DNA of 44,173 bases from Mesostigma viride. Taxonomy: Eukaryota; Streptophyta; Mesostigmatophyceae; Mesostigmatales; Mesostigmataceae. Of the stretch, positions 30,062-38,377 are shown in pieces. Each line of letters starts with the position of its first letter. Position 1 is the stretch's first letter. A program made the translations under genes and the position numbers. A model generated the notes under the pieces. It was not told where the DNA came from. It ran no database searches and saw nothing but the letters and a program-made list of their open reading frames with translations. The stretch is from contig RPFO01001145.1 in NCBI GenBank assembly GCA_009746045.1, positions 1 through 44,173 on the forward strand, given 5' to 3'.

Positions 30062-32463
30062 ATTCTGATCAGACACTCCGCAAAGGTGAAAACCTTTGCG
30101 TTCAGTGCCGGGCCGCGGAAAACGCGGAAAACGCGATCTGCAAATGAATCCGACCGGAATCGAACTGGGGACCTCTCGCACCAATTTTGCTGACTATAGG
30201 ACGGACGTCTCCGGTTACCATGGCATCGCCAACTTACACCTACAGTCATCCGCAAAAGTTCTCCTGTCCGGGGAGTGATGCAAGCCTTTCGGATTTGGTA
30301 CTAGATAAATCACTCGAGATCTGTGTGTAGGAGTACTACACACGTGTCTGCACGCGAGACTTGTTCAGTCTCGCACCGTGAGACGGGCTGAACACGGCTG
30401 AATCCTTCTTTAGAAGGGGGCGTAGCCGGTACTATCGAAATCAGCCAAGCGTATATTCTGATCAGACACTCCGCAAAGGTGAAAACCTTTGCGTTCAGTG
30501 CCGGGCCGCGGAAAACGCGGAAAACGCGATCTGCAAATGAATCCGACCGGAATCGAACTGGGGACCTCTCGCACCAATTTTGCTGACTATAGGACGGACG
30601 TCTCCGGTTACCATGGCATCGCCAACTTACACCTACAGTCATCCGCAAAAGTTCTCCTGTCCGGGGAGTGATGCAAGCCTTTCGGATTTGGTACTAGATA
30701 AATCACTCGAGATCTGTGTGTAGGAGTACTACACACGTGTCTGCACGCGAGACTTGTTCAGTCTCGCACCGTGAGACGGGCTGAACACGGCTGAATCCTT
30801 CTTTAGAAGGGGGCGTAGCCGGTACTATCGAAATCAGCCAAGCGTATATTCTGATCAGACACTCCGCAAAGGTGAAAACCTTTGCGTTCAGTGCCGGGCC
30901 GCGGAAAACGCGGAAAACGCGATCTGCAAATGAATCCGACCGGAATCGAACTGGGGACCTCTCGCACCAATTTTGCTGACTATAGGACGGACGTCTCCGG
31001 TTACCATGGCATCGCCAACTTACACCTACAGTCATCCGCAAAAGTTCTCCTGTCCGGGGAGTGATGCAAGCCTTTCGGATTTGGTACTAGATAAATCACT
31101 CGAGATCTGTGTGTAGGAGTACTACACACGTGTCTGCACGCGAGACTTGTTCAGTCTCGCACCGTGAGACGGGCTGAACACGGCTGAATCCTTCTTTAGA
31201 AGGGGGCGTAGCCGGTACTATCGAAATCAGCCAAGCGTATATTCTGATCAGACACTCCGCAAAGGTGAAAACCTTTGCGTTCAGTGCCGGGCCGCGGAAA
31301 ACGCGGAAAACGCGATCTGCAAATGAATCCGACCGGAATCGAACTGGGGACCTCTCGCACCAATTTTGCTGACTATAGGACGGACGTCTCCGGTTACCAT
31401 GGCATCGCCAACTTACACCTACAGTCATCCGCAAAAGTTCTCCTGTCCGGGGAGTGATGCAAGCCTTTCGGATTTGGTACTAGATAAATCACTCGAGATC
31501 TGTGTGTAGGAGTACTACACACGTGTCTGCACGCGAGACTTGTTCAGTCTCGCACCGTGAGACGGGCTGAACACGGCTGAATCCTTCTTTAGAAGGGGGC
31601 GTAGCCGGTACTATCGAAATCAGCCAAGCGTATATTCTGATCAGACACTCCGCAAAGGTGAAAACCTTTGCGTTCAGTGCCGGGCCGCGGAAAACGCGGA
31701 AAACGCGATCTGCAAATGAATCCGACCGGAATCGAACTGGGGACCTCTCGCACCAATTTTGCTGACTATAGGACGGACGTCTCCGGTTACCATGGCATCG
31801 CCAACTTACACCTACAGTCATCCGCAAAAGTTCTCCTGTCCGGGGAGTGATGCAAGCCTTTCGGATTTGGTACTAGATAAATCACTCGAGATCTGTGTGT
31901 AGGAGTACTACACACGTGTCTGCACGCGAGACTTGTTCAGTCTCGCACCGTGAGACGGGCTGAACACGGCTGAATCCTTCTTTAGAAGGGGGCGTAGCCG
32001 GTACTATCGAAATCAGCCAAGCGTATATTCTGATCAGACACTCCGCAAAGGTGAAAACCTTTGCGTTCAGTGCCGGGCCGCGGAAAACGCGGAAAACGCG
32101 ATCTGCAAATGAATCCGACCGGAATCGAACTGGGGACCTCTCGCACCAATTTTGCTGACTATAGGACGGACGTCTCCGGTTACCATGGCATCGCCAACTT
32201 ACACCTACAGTCATCCGCAAAAGTTCTCCTGTCCGGGGAGTGATGCAAGCCTTTCGGATTTGGTACTAGATAAATCACTCGAGATCTGTGTGTAGGAGTA
32301 CTACACACGTGTCTGCACGCGAGACTTGTTCAGTCTCGCACCGTGAGACGGGCTGAACACGGCTGAATCCTTCTTTAGAAGGGGGCGTAGCCGGTACTAT
32401 CGAAATCAGCCAAGCGTATATTCTGATCAGACACTCCGCAAAGGTGAAAACCTTTGCGTTCAG
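30062..32463 (-). repeat. 393-bp tandem array with tRNA-like units (6 complete + 1 broken)
   Basis: Units start ATTCTGATCAGACACTCCGC at 30062, 30455, 30848, 31241, 31634, 32027 and 32420; the period is exactly 393 and the copies look identical. On the minus strand a unit contains stem-loops (GAGACTgaacaAGTCTC; CCTTCTaaAGAAGG), the TCCTACACACAGATCTCGAG region, the tRNA-like segment, GCGTTTTCCGCGTTTTCCGC and the hairpin CGCAAAGGTtttcACCTTTGCG. The seventh unit ends after GCGTTCAG at 32463. The short ORFs repeated in each unit are not credible genes. Confidence 0.95.
30136..30218 (-). ncRNA. tRNA-like segment of the 393-bp unit (first of six)
   Basis: On the minus strand: TCCGTCCTATAGTCAGCAAA, ATTGGTGCGAGAGGTCCCC, AGTTCGATTCCGGTCGGA. 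Box-B GTTCGATTC is perfect and box A is near consensus with one base missing. The D-arm GAG passes straight to the variable/T region, so the anticodon arm is absent. Repeated every 393 bases through the array. Confidence 0.6.
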
Positions 32464-34386
32464 GGTGGGAGACCCCCGCGCGCGCTCCGGTCGTGGGAGA
32501 GCGGACAGGACGAGCGGGGCAGGACCGAGCGCACCGTGAAGGAGGTCAAGGAGAAGCGGGTCCCGCCCTGGATTCGTAAGTACGGCGCGGACACCTGGGC
32601 GAGGTTGTCGGCAAAGCTCGCGGAGATCCAGACGTCCCAGACATCGTACATGTCGGCGAGAGACGTCGCGTACGTGGTGAACGCTCTTCGAGGGAGGAGG
32701 GAGGAGGTGGTCCGGCTCGGTGTGCTGGGCCGCGTGCCCCAAAACGCGCGGAACCTTTTCTTGAATGCCGCGGGGCTTGTCACCGCGCGGCTGGAGCTGA
32801 CGGAGGGGGAGGTGCAGCGTGCCAGGAGGGAGCACGGGCTGACGTACCAGGTGGTGGCGTACGACTACATCGAGAAGGACGCGACGTACGTGTCCCGCAC
32901 GAAGGAGGACCTGCTGGCCCTGCAGGGGCGCATCTTCGCCGAGGATTGCGTGTTCATCGACGAGTGCAGCGTGTACATGAACATGGCCCCCTCGAGGGCG
33001 TGGGCCAAGTCGGGGGAGACGCCCTACCTCCGCAAGAGGGAGCAGAGCGACTCGCGGACGATCGTGTGGGCGGCGATGAAGTGGCCGGAGAAGAAGGTCG
33101 CGAACGGCGTCGAGGTGCAGATGCCGGCCTTCTTCCTGCGCATCCTGCCCCCCGTGCCCAGCCGTATCGGCAACCACGACCCCAGCAAGGAGAGGTTCCG
33201 GGACGCGGCGGAGAGCCTGCGCAGGGAGCTGTGGTGGGGCGGCATCGTGGAGGTCGTCGGCAACCTGTGCATGCTGAAACAGGGGGCGGCGGGCGGGCAC
33301 GAACTGAAGCTCGGGACCCTGCAGGCGCTCCTGACGGCGGAGGCAGAAAACGCGGGCGGCTTCATGCGTCGGTGGTTTCATGACGGCCATCCCAGGGCCT
33401 TCGTTTCGCCGGGTGCGGCGACCAGGGTGCGAGCGCGGTGCCGCTCCCCGCTTCAATTCTGGAACGCCGCTGCGAACGGCTTTACCGCGGACCCCCAGGC
33501 CATGGACTGCGCTCAGATGTACGAGGAGTACTGGCAGTTCTTGCCCGAAACGGGGCGCCTTTCCGCCTTGTTGGAGACAGCGAAAGTGCCGGGCGGCACC
33601 CCGGGCGACAGGATGAGGTTCGCACTGCGGCTGGCGGCGTACGACTTTGCCATCCAGGCGCACGTCGCGCGTCACAACTACGCCGTGTCGCTGGCGACGT
33701 TCGGCGAGGCCCCGCCGGTGACGGCGAGCTGGATGAACAAGGGGCGCAACGACATCCAGGTGGTCGGGCTCCCGCTCGAACAGGCCGCCCAGGCGCGTGC
33801 CAACGTGTTGCCGAAATACAACGACGAGGAGGGGAGGTTCGATCACGAGGAGGATTTCGAGGACGGGATCCAGTTGGCGATGCACAAACTGCACGAGGTC
33901 TTCCGCCACGCGACCTTCGAGCAGATCTACCACGCGCTGTTCGCGGTCCGAGACAAGCAGACGGCTGCGGAGAGGGGGCAGAACAACCTTCTCCACATGT
34001 CCCTGCACGCGTCCGCCAGTCCGCTGTACGACGAGGATTACGTGGACAGATACACCCAGCACAACGGCACGGCGAACCCCACGATGGTCCAGGTGAGGGC
34101 GGCCACCCAGTTGCTGATGATGAAGTACTACGCGTTGATGAACCTGTCCTCGAACAAGCACGGGACGAACTTGCCCTTGCACCCGCTCGAGATGGCCGCG
34201 CACGTGTGGAAACTGGTCCACCGGTTCCATGGCAAGAAGGACGACTTCTACGACCACCTGAACGACCCGCTGGCGCCCCCGTTCACGTTCCTGGATAGGG
34301 GGGGGCAGGTGGTGGTGGACGAGTTCTTCCGGGGCGACGATTTCCCGGCCGACTTCGTCCGGCACACGGAATTTTGGGGGAAATAG
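32464..34386 (+). CDS. Large viral protein, 5'-truncated, possible DDE-transposase-like region
   Basis: The frame is open from the junction (and on through the repeat to 32347) without ATG; the first starts are GTG 32536 and ATG 32650. The original N-terminus was therefore probably lost at the junction. At least 616 residues. Counting from 32536, residues 136-180 read EDCVFIDECSVYMNMAPSRAWAKS, then a Gly-Glu-Thr-Pro and a TIVWAAM strand. This resembles the first-Asp region of IS630/Tc1-mariner transposases (FIDE...GW...G..P...). I cannot find the second Asp (DN/DNA) or the final D/E motif. The remaining 400 residues are unrecognised, with a YNDEEGRFDHEEDFEDG acidic patch. It may be a virus-specific protein that borrowed the fold; low certainty. 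Confidence 0.5.
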   Translation, partial: GGRPPRALRSWESGQDERGRTERTVKEVKEKRVPPWIRKYGADTWARLSAKLAEIQTSQTSYMSARDVAYVVNALRGRREEVVRLGVLGRVPQNARNLFLNAAGLVTARLELTEGEVQRARREHGLTYQVVAYDYIEKDATYVSRTKEDLLALQGRIFAEDCVFIDECSVYMNMAPSRAWAKSGETPYLRKREQSDSRTIVWAAMKWPEKKVANGVEVQMPAFFLRILPPVPSRIGNHDPSKERFRDAAESLRRELWWGGIVEVVGNLCMLKQGAAGGHELKLGTLQALLTAEAENAGGFMRRWFHDGHPRAFVSPGAATRVRARCRSPLQFWNAAANGFTADPQAMDCAQMYEEYWQFLPETGRLSALLETAKVPGGTPGDRMRFALRLAAYDFAIQAHVARHNYAVSLATFGEAPPVTASWMNKGRNDIQVVGLPLEQAAQARANVLPKYNDEEGRFDHEEDFEDGIQLAMHKLHEVFRHATFEQIYHALFAVRDKQTAAERGQNNLLHMSLHASASPLYDEDYVDRYTQHNGTANPTMVQVRAATQLLMMKYYALMNLSSNKHGTNLPLHPLEMAAHVWKLVHRFHGKKDDFYDHLNDPLAPPFTFLDRGGQVVVDEFFRGDDFPADFVRHTEFWGK

Positions 34387-34533
34387 AGTTATATATTAAC
34401 GTTTAGCGGATGTGTGCACCGCCCCTGACACCCCGAGGCCGCGCGCGCGCTGCCCGTTGTGTACGTGGCTGACAACAAATGAAAATATATTCCCGTCGTC
34501 GAAGTGAGACGATGCTCTCCTCCTACAGCAGCC

Positions 34534-35133
34534 ATGGGGAACGTCCAAGGTGTCCTGTCCCGGGCCCACGAGCTTTTGGGAGCGGACGAAAACGAAAAGG
34601 ACCAGCTGATTCAGTGTCTCATGGAGGGCTGTTTAGGCAGCACCATTACGGATGGGTGCGTCGACAGGTTCGTAGCTAATCGTGGGAATAGGAAGCATCC
34701 CGACCCGGAGCCCCGGTATATCCTGCAGAGATACATGGTCCTGCGCCAGCTCCTTGACGAGACCCCCGAGGTTTCGCGAATCATGAGAGTCAAGGATGCT
34801 GTCAAGGCGAGGGTGCCTCTCGAAATCAGGTCCAGAGTCGACATGGACAAGCTTTTCAGCGACCAGGACGTCCTTTTCGAGAAGTGGAAGGTGCAGGAAG
34901 CCAGAAACCGAGTGGCCAGGGCGGAGGAACAGGAAAGAATCGCGAGAGAAAAGAGGCGCCAGGAGCAGGCGGAAGATAGTAAGAAACAGCGGGAGAAGCT
35001 GAGGAAAGAACAGATTGCGAGGGACAAGCTCGCGAGAAAAGAGAGGAAGATGGCCCCCTTCCGCAAGCTTACGACGATATGGTCGCCAGCCCCCAAGGAG
35101 TCCCAGCCGCCCCCCGCCCCCTCCGTCCAATGA
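34534..35133 (+). CDS. Coiled-coil protein with potential N-myristoylation start
   Basis: 199 residues from ATG 34534 (context GCAGCCATGG), preferred to the upstream GTG 34504. Begins MGNVQGVLSR, a Gly-2 start that could be myristoylated (Gly followed by small/polar residues, though position 6 is Gly rather than Ser/Thr). Residues about 115-180 are almost entirely charged (EEQERIAREKRRQEQAEDSKKQ...) and predicted to form a long coiled coil; the tail is Pro-rich. Its 3' end overlaps the convergent zinc-finger gene by 65 bp. An ATATATTC box lies 42 bp upstream. A virion or membrane-associated scaffold is possible, not shown. Confidence 0.65.
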   Translation: MGNVQGVLSRAHELLGADENEKDQLIQCLMEGCLGSTITDGCVDRFVANRGNRKHPDPEPRYILQRYMVLRQLLDETPEVSRIMRVKDAVKARVPLEIRSRVDMDKLFSDQDVLFEKWKVQEARNRVARAEEQERIAREKRRQEQAEDSKKQREKLRKEQIARDKLARKERKMAPFRKLTTIWSPAPKESQPPPAPSVQ

Positions 35134-35683
35134 CGGTGTCCATGTCCAGCCCCCCCTCGGCGCCTGCGGCCCTCAGCCACGCCAGGTCAGCAGAGGGGAG
35201 CTGCAGGTAGCACAGGGTTGTGAGGCTTTTCACGCGCCTTGGTCTCTCTCCTGTCTCCCCCTCTTTGACAGCGCTCCTGTTCGCTTGGATGCGTGCGTGC
35301 ACTGGTGATGACAGCACGCCATGCCATGACTTGGACAGCCGGCACTCCGAGTCTCCTCCGCTCGTTAAGAGGGCGTCCACCGCGCGCAGGTATCGTTTCC
35401 TGTCGTGGTATCTCTGCACAATCTCCACCACCGCCCTCGTGTTTTCCGCGTAGAGCACGTGCGCCGTGAAGTGCACCAGGTCCATCCAGTAATTGCACGT
35501 GCGGGTCAGGTACACCTTCAGCACGTCGGCCGCCGCGTAGGGGTGCATCCGACACTGCTCGGCCGCGTCCAGGAAGTATTGCGCGTGCCCCTGGGCGACC
35601 ACGTGGTCCATGCGCTCCATGCACGCCTCACACAAGTCCTCGGCAGGGAGCACCGGGCGGGGGCACACCTTGCACGTCTCCAT
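35069..35683 (-). CDS. Small zinc-finger-like viral protein
   Basis: 204 residues. N-terminal Cys4 set C4, C7, C18, C21 (C-X2-C-X10-C-X2-C) suggests a single zinc ribbon or RING-like knuckle. The rest is helical (YAAADVLKVYLTRTCNYWMDLVHF...). Begins one base after the stop codon of the upstream 61-residue gene (TAAATG), so the two probably form a transcription unit. The C-terminal ~20 residues overlap the end of the convergent coiled-coil gene. Function unknown. Confidence 0.65.
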   Translation of the reverse strand: METCKVCPRPVLPAEDLCEACMERMDHVVAQGHAQYFLDAAEQCRMHPYAAADVLKVYLTRTCNYWMDLVHFTAHVLYAENTRAVVEIVQRYHDRKRYLRAVDALLTSGGDSECRLSKSWHGVLSSPVHARIQANRSAVKEGETGERPRRVKSLTTLCYLQLPSADLAWLRAAGAEGGLDMDTVIGRRGRGAAGTPWGLATISS

Positions 35684-35869
35684 TTAGTTGCTGCTGATAA
35701 TCTGCCGCCCCGTGTAGGCCTGGTACAGCACAACCCCCAGGATGACAGTCAGGAACAGCCCCGCGATCGTCATGCCCGCGATCCTCTCGCCCTTGCTCGA
35801 TGTTACGGGATGCCCCGCCCCGCTGTGGTACCGCTCGCGCTTGTTCTTGAGTTTGATGTTGATGTTCAT
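35684..35869 (-). CDS. 61-residue single-pass membrane protein
   Basis: Short basic N-terminus (about 29 residues), then a hydrophobic span at 30-51 (RIAGMTIAGLFLTVILGVVL), and a short tail. The positive-inside rule predicts the N-terminus on the cytosolic side. Small tail-anchored proteins like this are common in NCLDV virion membranes. Followed immediately by the zinc-finger gene. Confidence 0.65.
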   Translation of the reverse strand: MNINIKLKNKRERYHSGAGHPVTSSKGERIAGMTIAGLFLTVILGVVLYQAYTGRQIISSN

Positions 35870-35903
35870 GCCTGTGTGTGGGGCTCACCTGGAGACGGCG
35901 GAG

Positions 35904-35911
35904 ATATATTC
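35904..35911. promoter_or_regulatory. A/T box in divergent promoter region
   Basis: ATATATTC inside a GC-rich 92-bp divergent spacer between 35869 (minus start) and 35962 (plus start). The same eight bases occur at 34485-34492, upstream of the coiled-coil gene. Candidate viral promoter element. Confidence 0.35.
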
Positions 35912-35961
35912 TGTGCGCCCCTGCGTCCAAAAAAAATGTGTACGGGATATTCCAAGGTGCC

Positions 35962-36636
35962 ATGGTCAAACTGATCTCGCACTGCTCACGGATGCCGTTG
36001 GGCCCCTCCTGCGCCGGTCCTCGCCCCCCTCGTCGCCGTGCTCGGCAGGAAGGCAAGGCACCTTCCAGCGACCTGCCCCCGCCCAAGAGTCTATGGGACC
36101 GCACCGTCTTTGTGGTCGGCAAGGAGACGCCCTACCCGCGCCTGTTCGGCATCCACACGCTGGAGAGAGACCGGAGGCTCAGCAGCCTCCTGCGTCCCAT
36201 GACACACATTATAGCGTTCGAGAGCGCGGACCTGGCCAGGCAGTGCGCCGTGCTCTTGTGGGAGGATGAGCAAGAAAGGGATCACGAGGGCCTCGTGCGA
36301 TACTCCCTCGAGGACGACAATGTGGAGGTGTGTCTGCTGGCCAGGATCATCGAGGCGGAGGTGGACAAAGACATGCAGCGAGGGCTGCTGGCGGCATCAC
36401 CCGATGAAGGAAAGGAGGTGCAGAGGAGGCTGGACGATATGGCCATTAGGGCGCTGACGTTTGAGGACGCCGAGTCCTTGTGCATGTTCAACGGCTTCGT
36501 GCTCGACACCGTGGACTCGACCATCGACGAGCACGGTGGCACGGGACTTAAAATCACGCGGCACTACCCCCGGGGGGATGCCCCCTCGTATGTGACGATG
36601 TTAGACAGCATGTACGGGTTAGACATGAGCTCTTGA
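35962..36636 (+). CDS. Unknown viral protein
   Basis: 224 residues from ATG 35962 (MVKLISHCSRM); the frame is open from 35878 but earlier codons cross the A/T-rich promoter region. After a basic Pro/Arg-rich N-terminus there is a compact part (LWDRTVFVVGKETPYPRLFGIHTLE; ESADLARQCAVLLWEDEQE) and an acidic, helix-rich C-terminus. No family recognised. Convergent with the next gene across an A/T-rich 85-bp spacer. Confidence 0.6.
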   Translation: MVKLISHCSRMPLGPSCAGPRPPRRRARQEGKAPSSDLPPPKSLWDRTVFVVGKETPYPRLFGIHTLERDRRLSSLLRPMTHIIAFESADLARQCAVLLWEDEQERDHEGLVRYSLEDDNVEVCLLARIIEAEVDKDMQRGLLAASPDEGKEVQRRLDDMAIRALTFEDAESLCMFNGFVLDTVDSTIDEHGGTGLKITRHYPRGDAPSYVTMLDSMYGLDMSS

Positions 36637-36721
36637 TTCATGGAGTGGTTCTTTCATTGGACTGGTTTGATTGATTGATTGTTTAATATTGTTAAATTTA
36701 ATAAACGGATTGCGTGTTTCA
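36637..36721. terminator. A/T-rich convergent 3' spacer
   Basis: 85 bp between two convergent stops with (TTGA)n at 36666-36678 and TTTAATAAA at 36697; probably serves 3'-end formation for both genes. Confidence 0.35.
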
Positions 36722-37084
36722 TCATTCGCTCACTCCGTCTTCGGAACCGGAGCCGGAGCCGCAGTTCGAGCCCGACCCCGACCCCGACCCCTTCTTGAGG
36801 GCGTTGTGGTTTCCGAGAACGTATTTGAGGGCGAAGTCGCCCGCCGTCATGTCATTGAACAGCAGGTGTTGGCACTGGATGCTGGCCCCCTTTCTCCGGA
36901 TCTGATTCAGGCACTTGCGCACGTCCCCCACGCTCATGTCCGGGATGGAGGAGCTCATGACCGGGGACTTGGAGGGGTCGGCTGAACCGGCCGCATCTCC
37001 TGTCTTTCTGCGCTTCGTCTTTGGCGCCGCGCCGCCGACGGGGGGCTCAACTGTGGGCTGCTGAGTGCTGGTGGTGGCGTCCAT
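36722..37084 (-). CDS. Small viral protein with Gly/Ser-rich tail
   Basis: 120 residues from the ATG whose complement is at 37082-37084 (MDATTSTQQ). The frame extends upstream to 37870 but that part overlaps the VLTF3-like gene in antisense and is a shadow. Contains a nuclear-localisation-like KTKRRK, a compact helical middle (MSVGDVRKCLNQIRRKGASI) and a GSGSGSGSNCGSGSGSEDG tail. Divergent from the VLTF3-like gene (99 bp). The middle could be a DNA-binding or SAP-like helix pair; unproven. Confidence 0.6.
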   Translation of the reverse strand: MDATTSTQQPTVEPPVGGAAPKTKRRKTGDAAGSADPSKSPVMSSSIPDMSVGDVRKCLNQIRRKGASIQCQHLLFNDMTAGDFALKYVLGNHNALKKGSGSGSGSNCGSGSGSEDGVSE

Positions 37085-37183
37085 TTCTTGGCGTTGGCTG
37101 AGATACCACGGGCGCTGAAAATTTATTGCCGCCTGTAAGCGCACCCCCGCACCCGCTCCGAACGCGAACGCCCCGAGAAAAAA

Positions 37184-38335
37184 ATGTTGTCCCCGGTAGG
37201 ACGGGCGGGACGGGCAGCCATGCAGACGCACTACAACGTGGAAGCGGCCATGCAGGGGTGCCTCAAGATCCTGGAGCAGAGGAAACAGAGTCTGCCCGGG
37301 CTGAGGGAGACCGCGGAACAGCTGGAGAGAAGAGTCAAGGAGGCGTCCCCCCGCGACTGGAACGAGAAGTTTGCAGCGAGGACCAAGCTGAGGGCCGTGC
37401 AGCGCGACATCGCCATGATTGAGAGGGACGAGCTGAGCGACTTCCTCCTGGAAGTCATGCCCATCTACAGCGATTACCAGGCCACCTTCGAGACGGGTCG
37501 CAATAAGAGGAAGAAGGAGGAGGCCGAGGCGGAGGCGGAGGCGCCGAGACAGGACGGGGCGAGCGACAGGAAGCGGGGAGAGATCTTCCGCTCCTTCATG
37601 AAGGCGGTGGACAAGTACCCCTTCCTGAGCGCGCACGTGAACCTGAAGACGTGGGACCCCTCCACCGAGCTGTACGCCTTCTGCCCCACCTGCAAGACCA
37701 ACATGGTGGAGGACACCAAGGAGGCGCTCGTCGTCTGCTCCTCGTGCGGCGTGACGGCCCCCGCGAGCGCCAACACGGAGAGGAACGTGTCCTACGGTAC
37801 GCCCATGAACGCGTCCGACTACTGCTACAAGCGTATCAACCACTTCAACGAGGTGCTCGCCCAATTCCACGCGCGCGAGAAGTCAGTCATCCCCGAGGAC
37901 GTCATCCAGAGCCTGCGAGAGGAGTTTCGCAAGGCGCGCGTAGTGGACAAGAGCCGGATCACGCCCGTCGTCGTGCGCAAGTACCTGCGCAAGTTGCGGC
38001 TGTCGAAGTACTTTGAGCACTCGGTCCAGATCACCCACATCCTCAGCGGCACGCCGCCCCCCTCCATGACCCAGGAGCAGGAAGAGAAGCTTCGAAGCAT
38101 GTTCCGCCTCGTGCAGGACGCCTTTGAGCAGGTGGTGCCTAAGGGGCGCAAGAACTTCTTGAACTACAGCTATTGCCTTCACAAGATGTGCCAGCTGATG
38201 GGGTACGATCACTTTCTGCCCCACTTCCCGCTGCTTAAATCTGTGGACAAATTACACGAGCAAGACAACATCTGGCGCGATATATGCAAGAGGCTGAACT
38301 GGGAGTACATTCGCAGCTCCCGAGGGATCTCGTGA
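37184..38335 (+). CDS. VLTF3-like late transcription factor
   Basis: 383 residues; homologue of poxvirus late transcription factor 3 (A2L/VLTF3 family), a core NCLDV protein that activates late, mainly structural, genes. N-terminal 145 residues are helical and charged. A zinc ribbon follows with C167, C170, C185, C188 (FCPTC...VCSSC). The family-specific C-terminal region comes next: YKRINHFNEVLAQFHAREKS, IPEDVIQSLREEF, YLRKLRLSKYFEHSVQITHI, NYSYCLHKMCQLMGYDHFLP. Length and order fit the family. ATG 37184 is used; ATG 37220 (GCAGCCATGC) is an equally possible start. No frame breaks. Confidence 0.9.
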   Translation: MLSPVGRAGRAAMQTHYNVEAAMQGCLKILEQRKQSLPGLRETAEQLERRVKEASPRDWNEKFAARTKLRAVQRDIAMIERDELSDFLLEVMPIYSDYQATFETGRNKRKKEEAEAEAEAPRQDGASDRKRGEIFRSFMKAVDKYPFLSAHVNLKTWDPSTELYAFCPTCKTNMVEDTKEALVVCSSCGVTAPASANTERNVSYGTPMNASDYCYKRINHFNEVLAQFHAREKSVIPEDVIQSLREEFRKARVVDKSRITPVVVRKYLRKLRLSKYFEHSVQITHILSGTPPPSMTQEQEEKLRSMFRLVQDAFEQVVPKGRKNFLNYSYCLHKMCQLMGYDHFLPHFPLLKSVDKLHEQDNIWRDICKRLNWEYIRSSRGIS

Positions 38336-38377
38336 TTGTTTCATGTTGAATGCACGCTTTTTTATCAGGAAACATTA

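Noticed and set aside
30310-32220. Identical 112- and 60-codon ORFs in each 393-bp unit
   Set aside because: They repeat because the DNA repeats; they overlap the tRNA-like segment and hairpins and have no protein features.
30062-32463. Functional tRNA genes or a hammerhead ribozyme in the 393-bp units
   Set aside because: The tRNA-like part has no anticodon arm and no CCA-compatible end. I looked on both strands for CTGATGA with a matching GAAA core and did not find it.
32275-34365. 696-codon minus-strand ORF
   Set aside because: Antisense shadow of the large viral gene in GC-rich DNA; composition is unnatural (runs of Arg/His/Val) and it crosses the host-virus junction.
36722-37870. 382-codon minus-strand ORF
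   Set aside because: Only the last 120 codons look real; the rest is antisense to the VLTF3-like gene.
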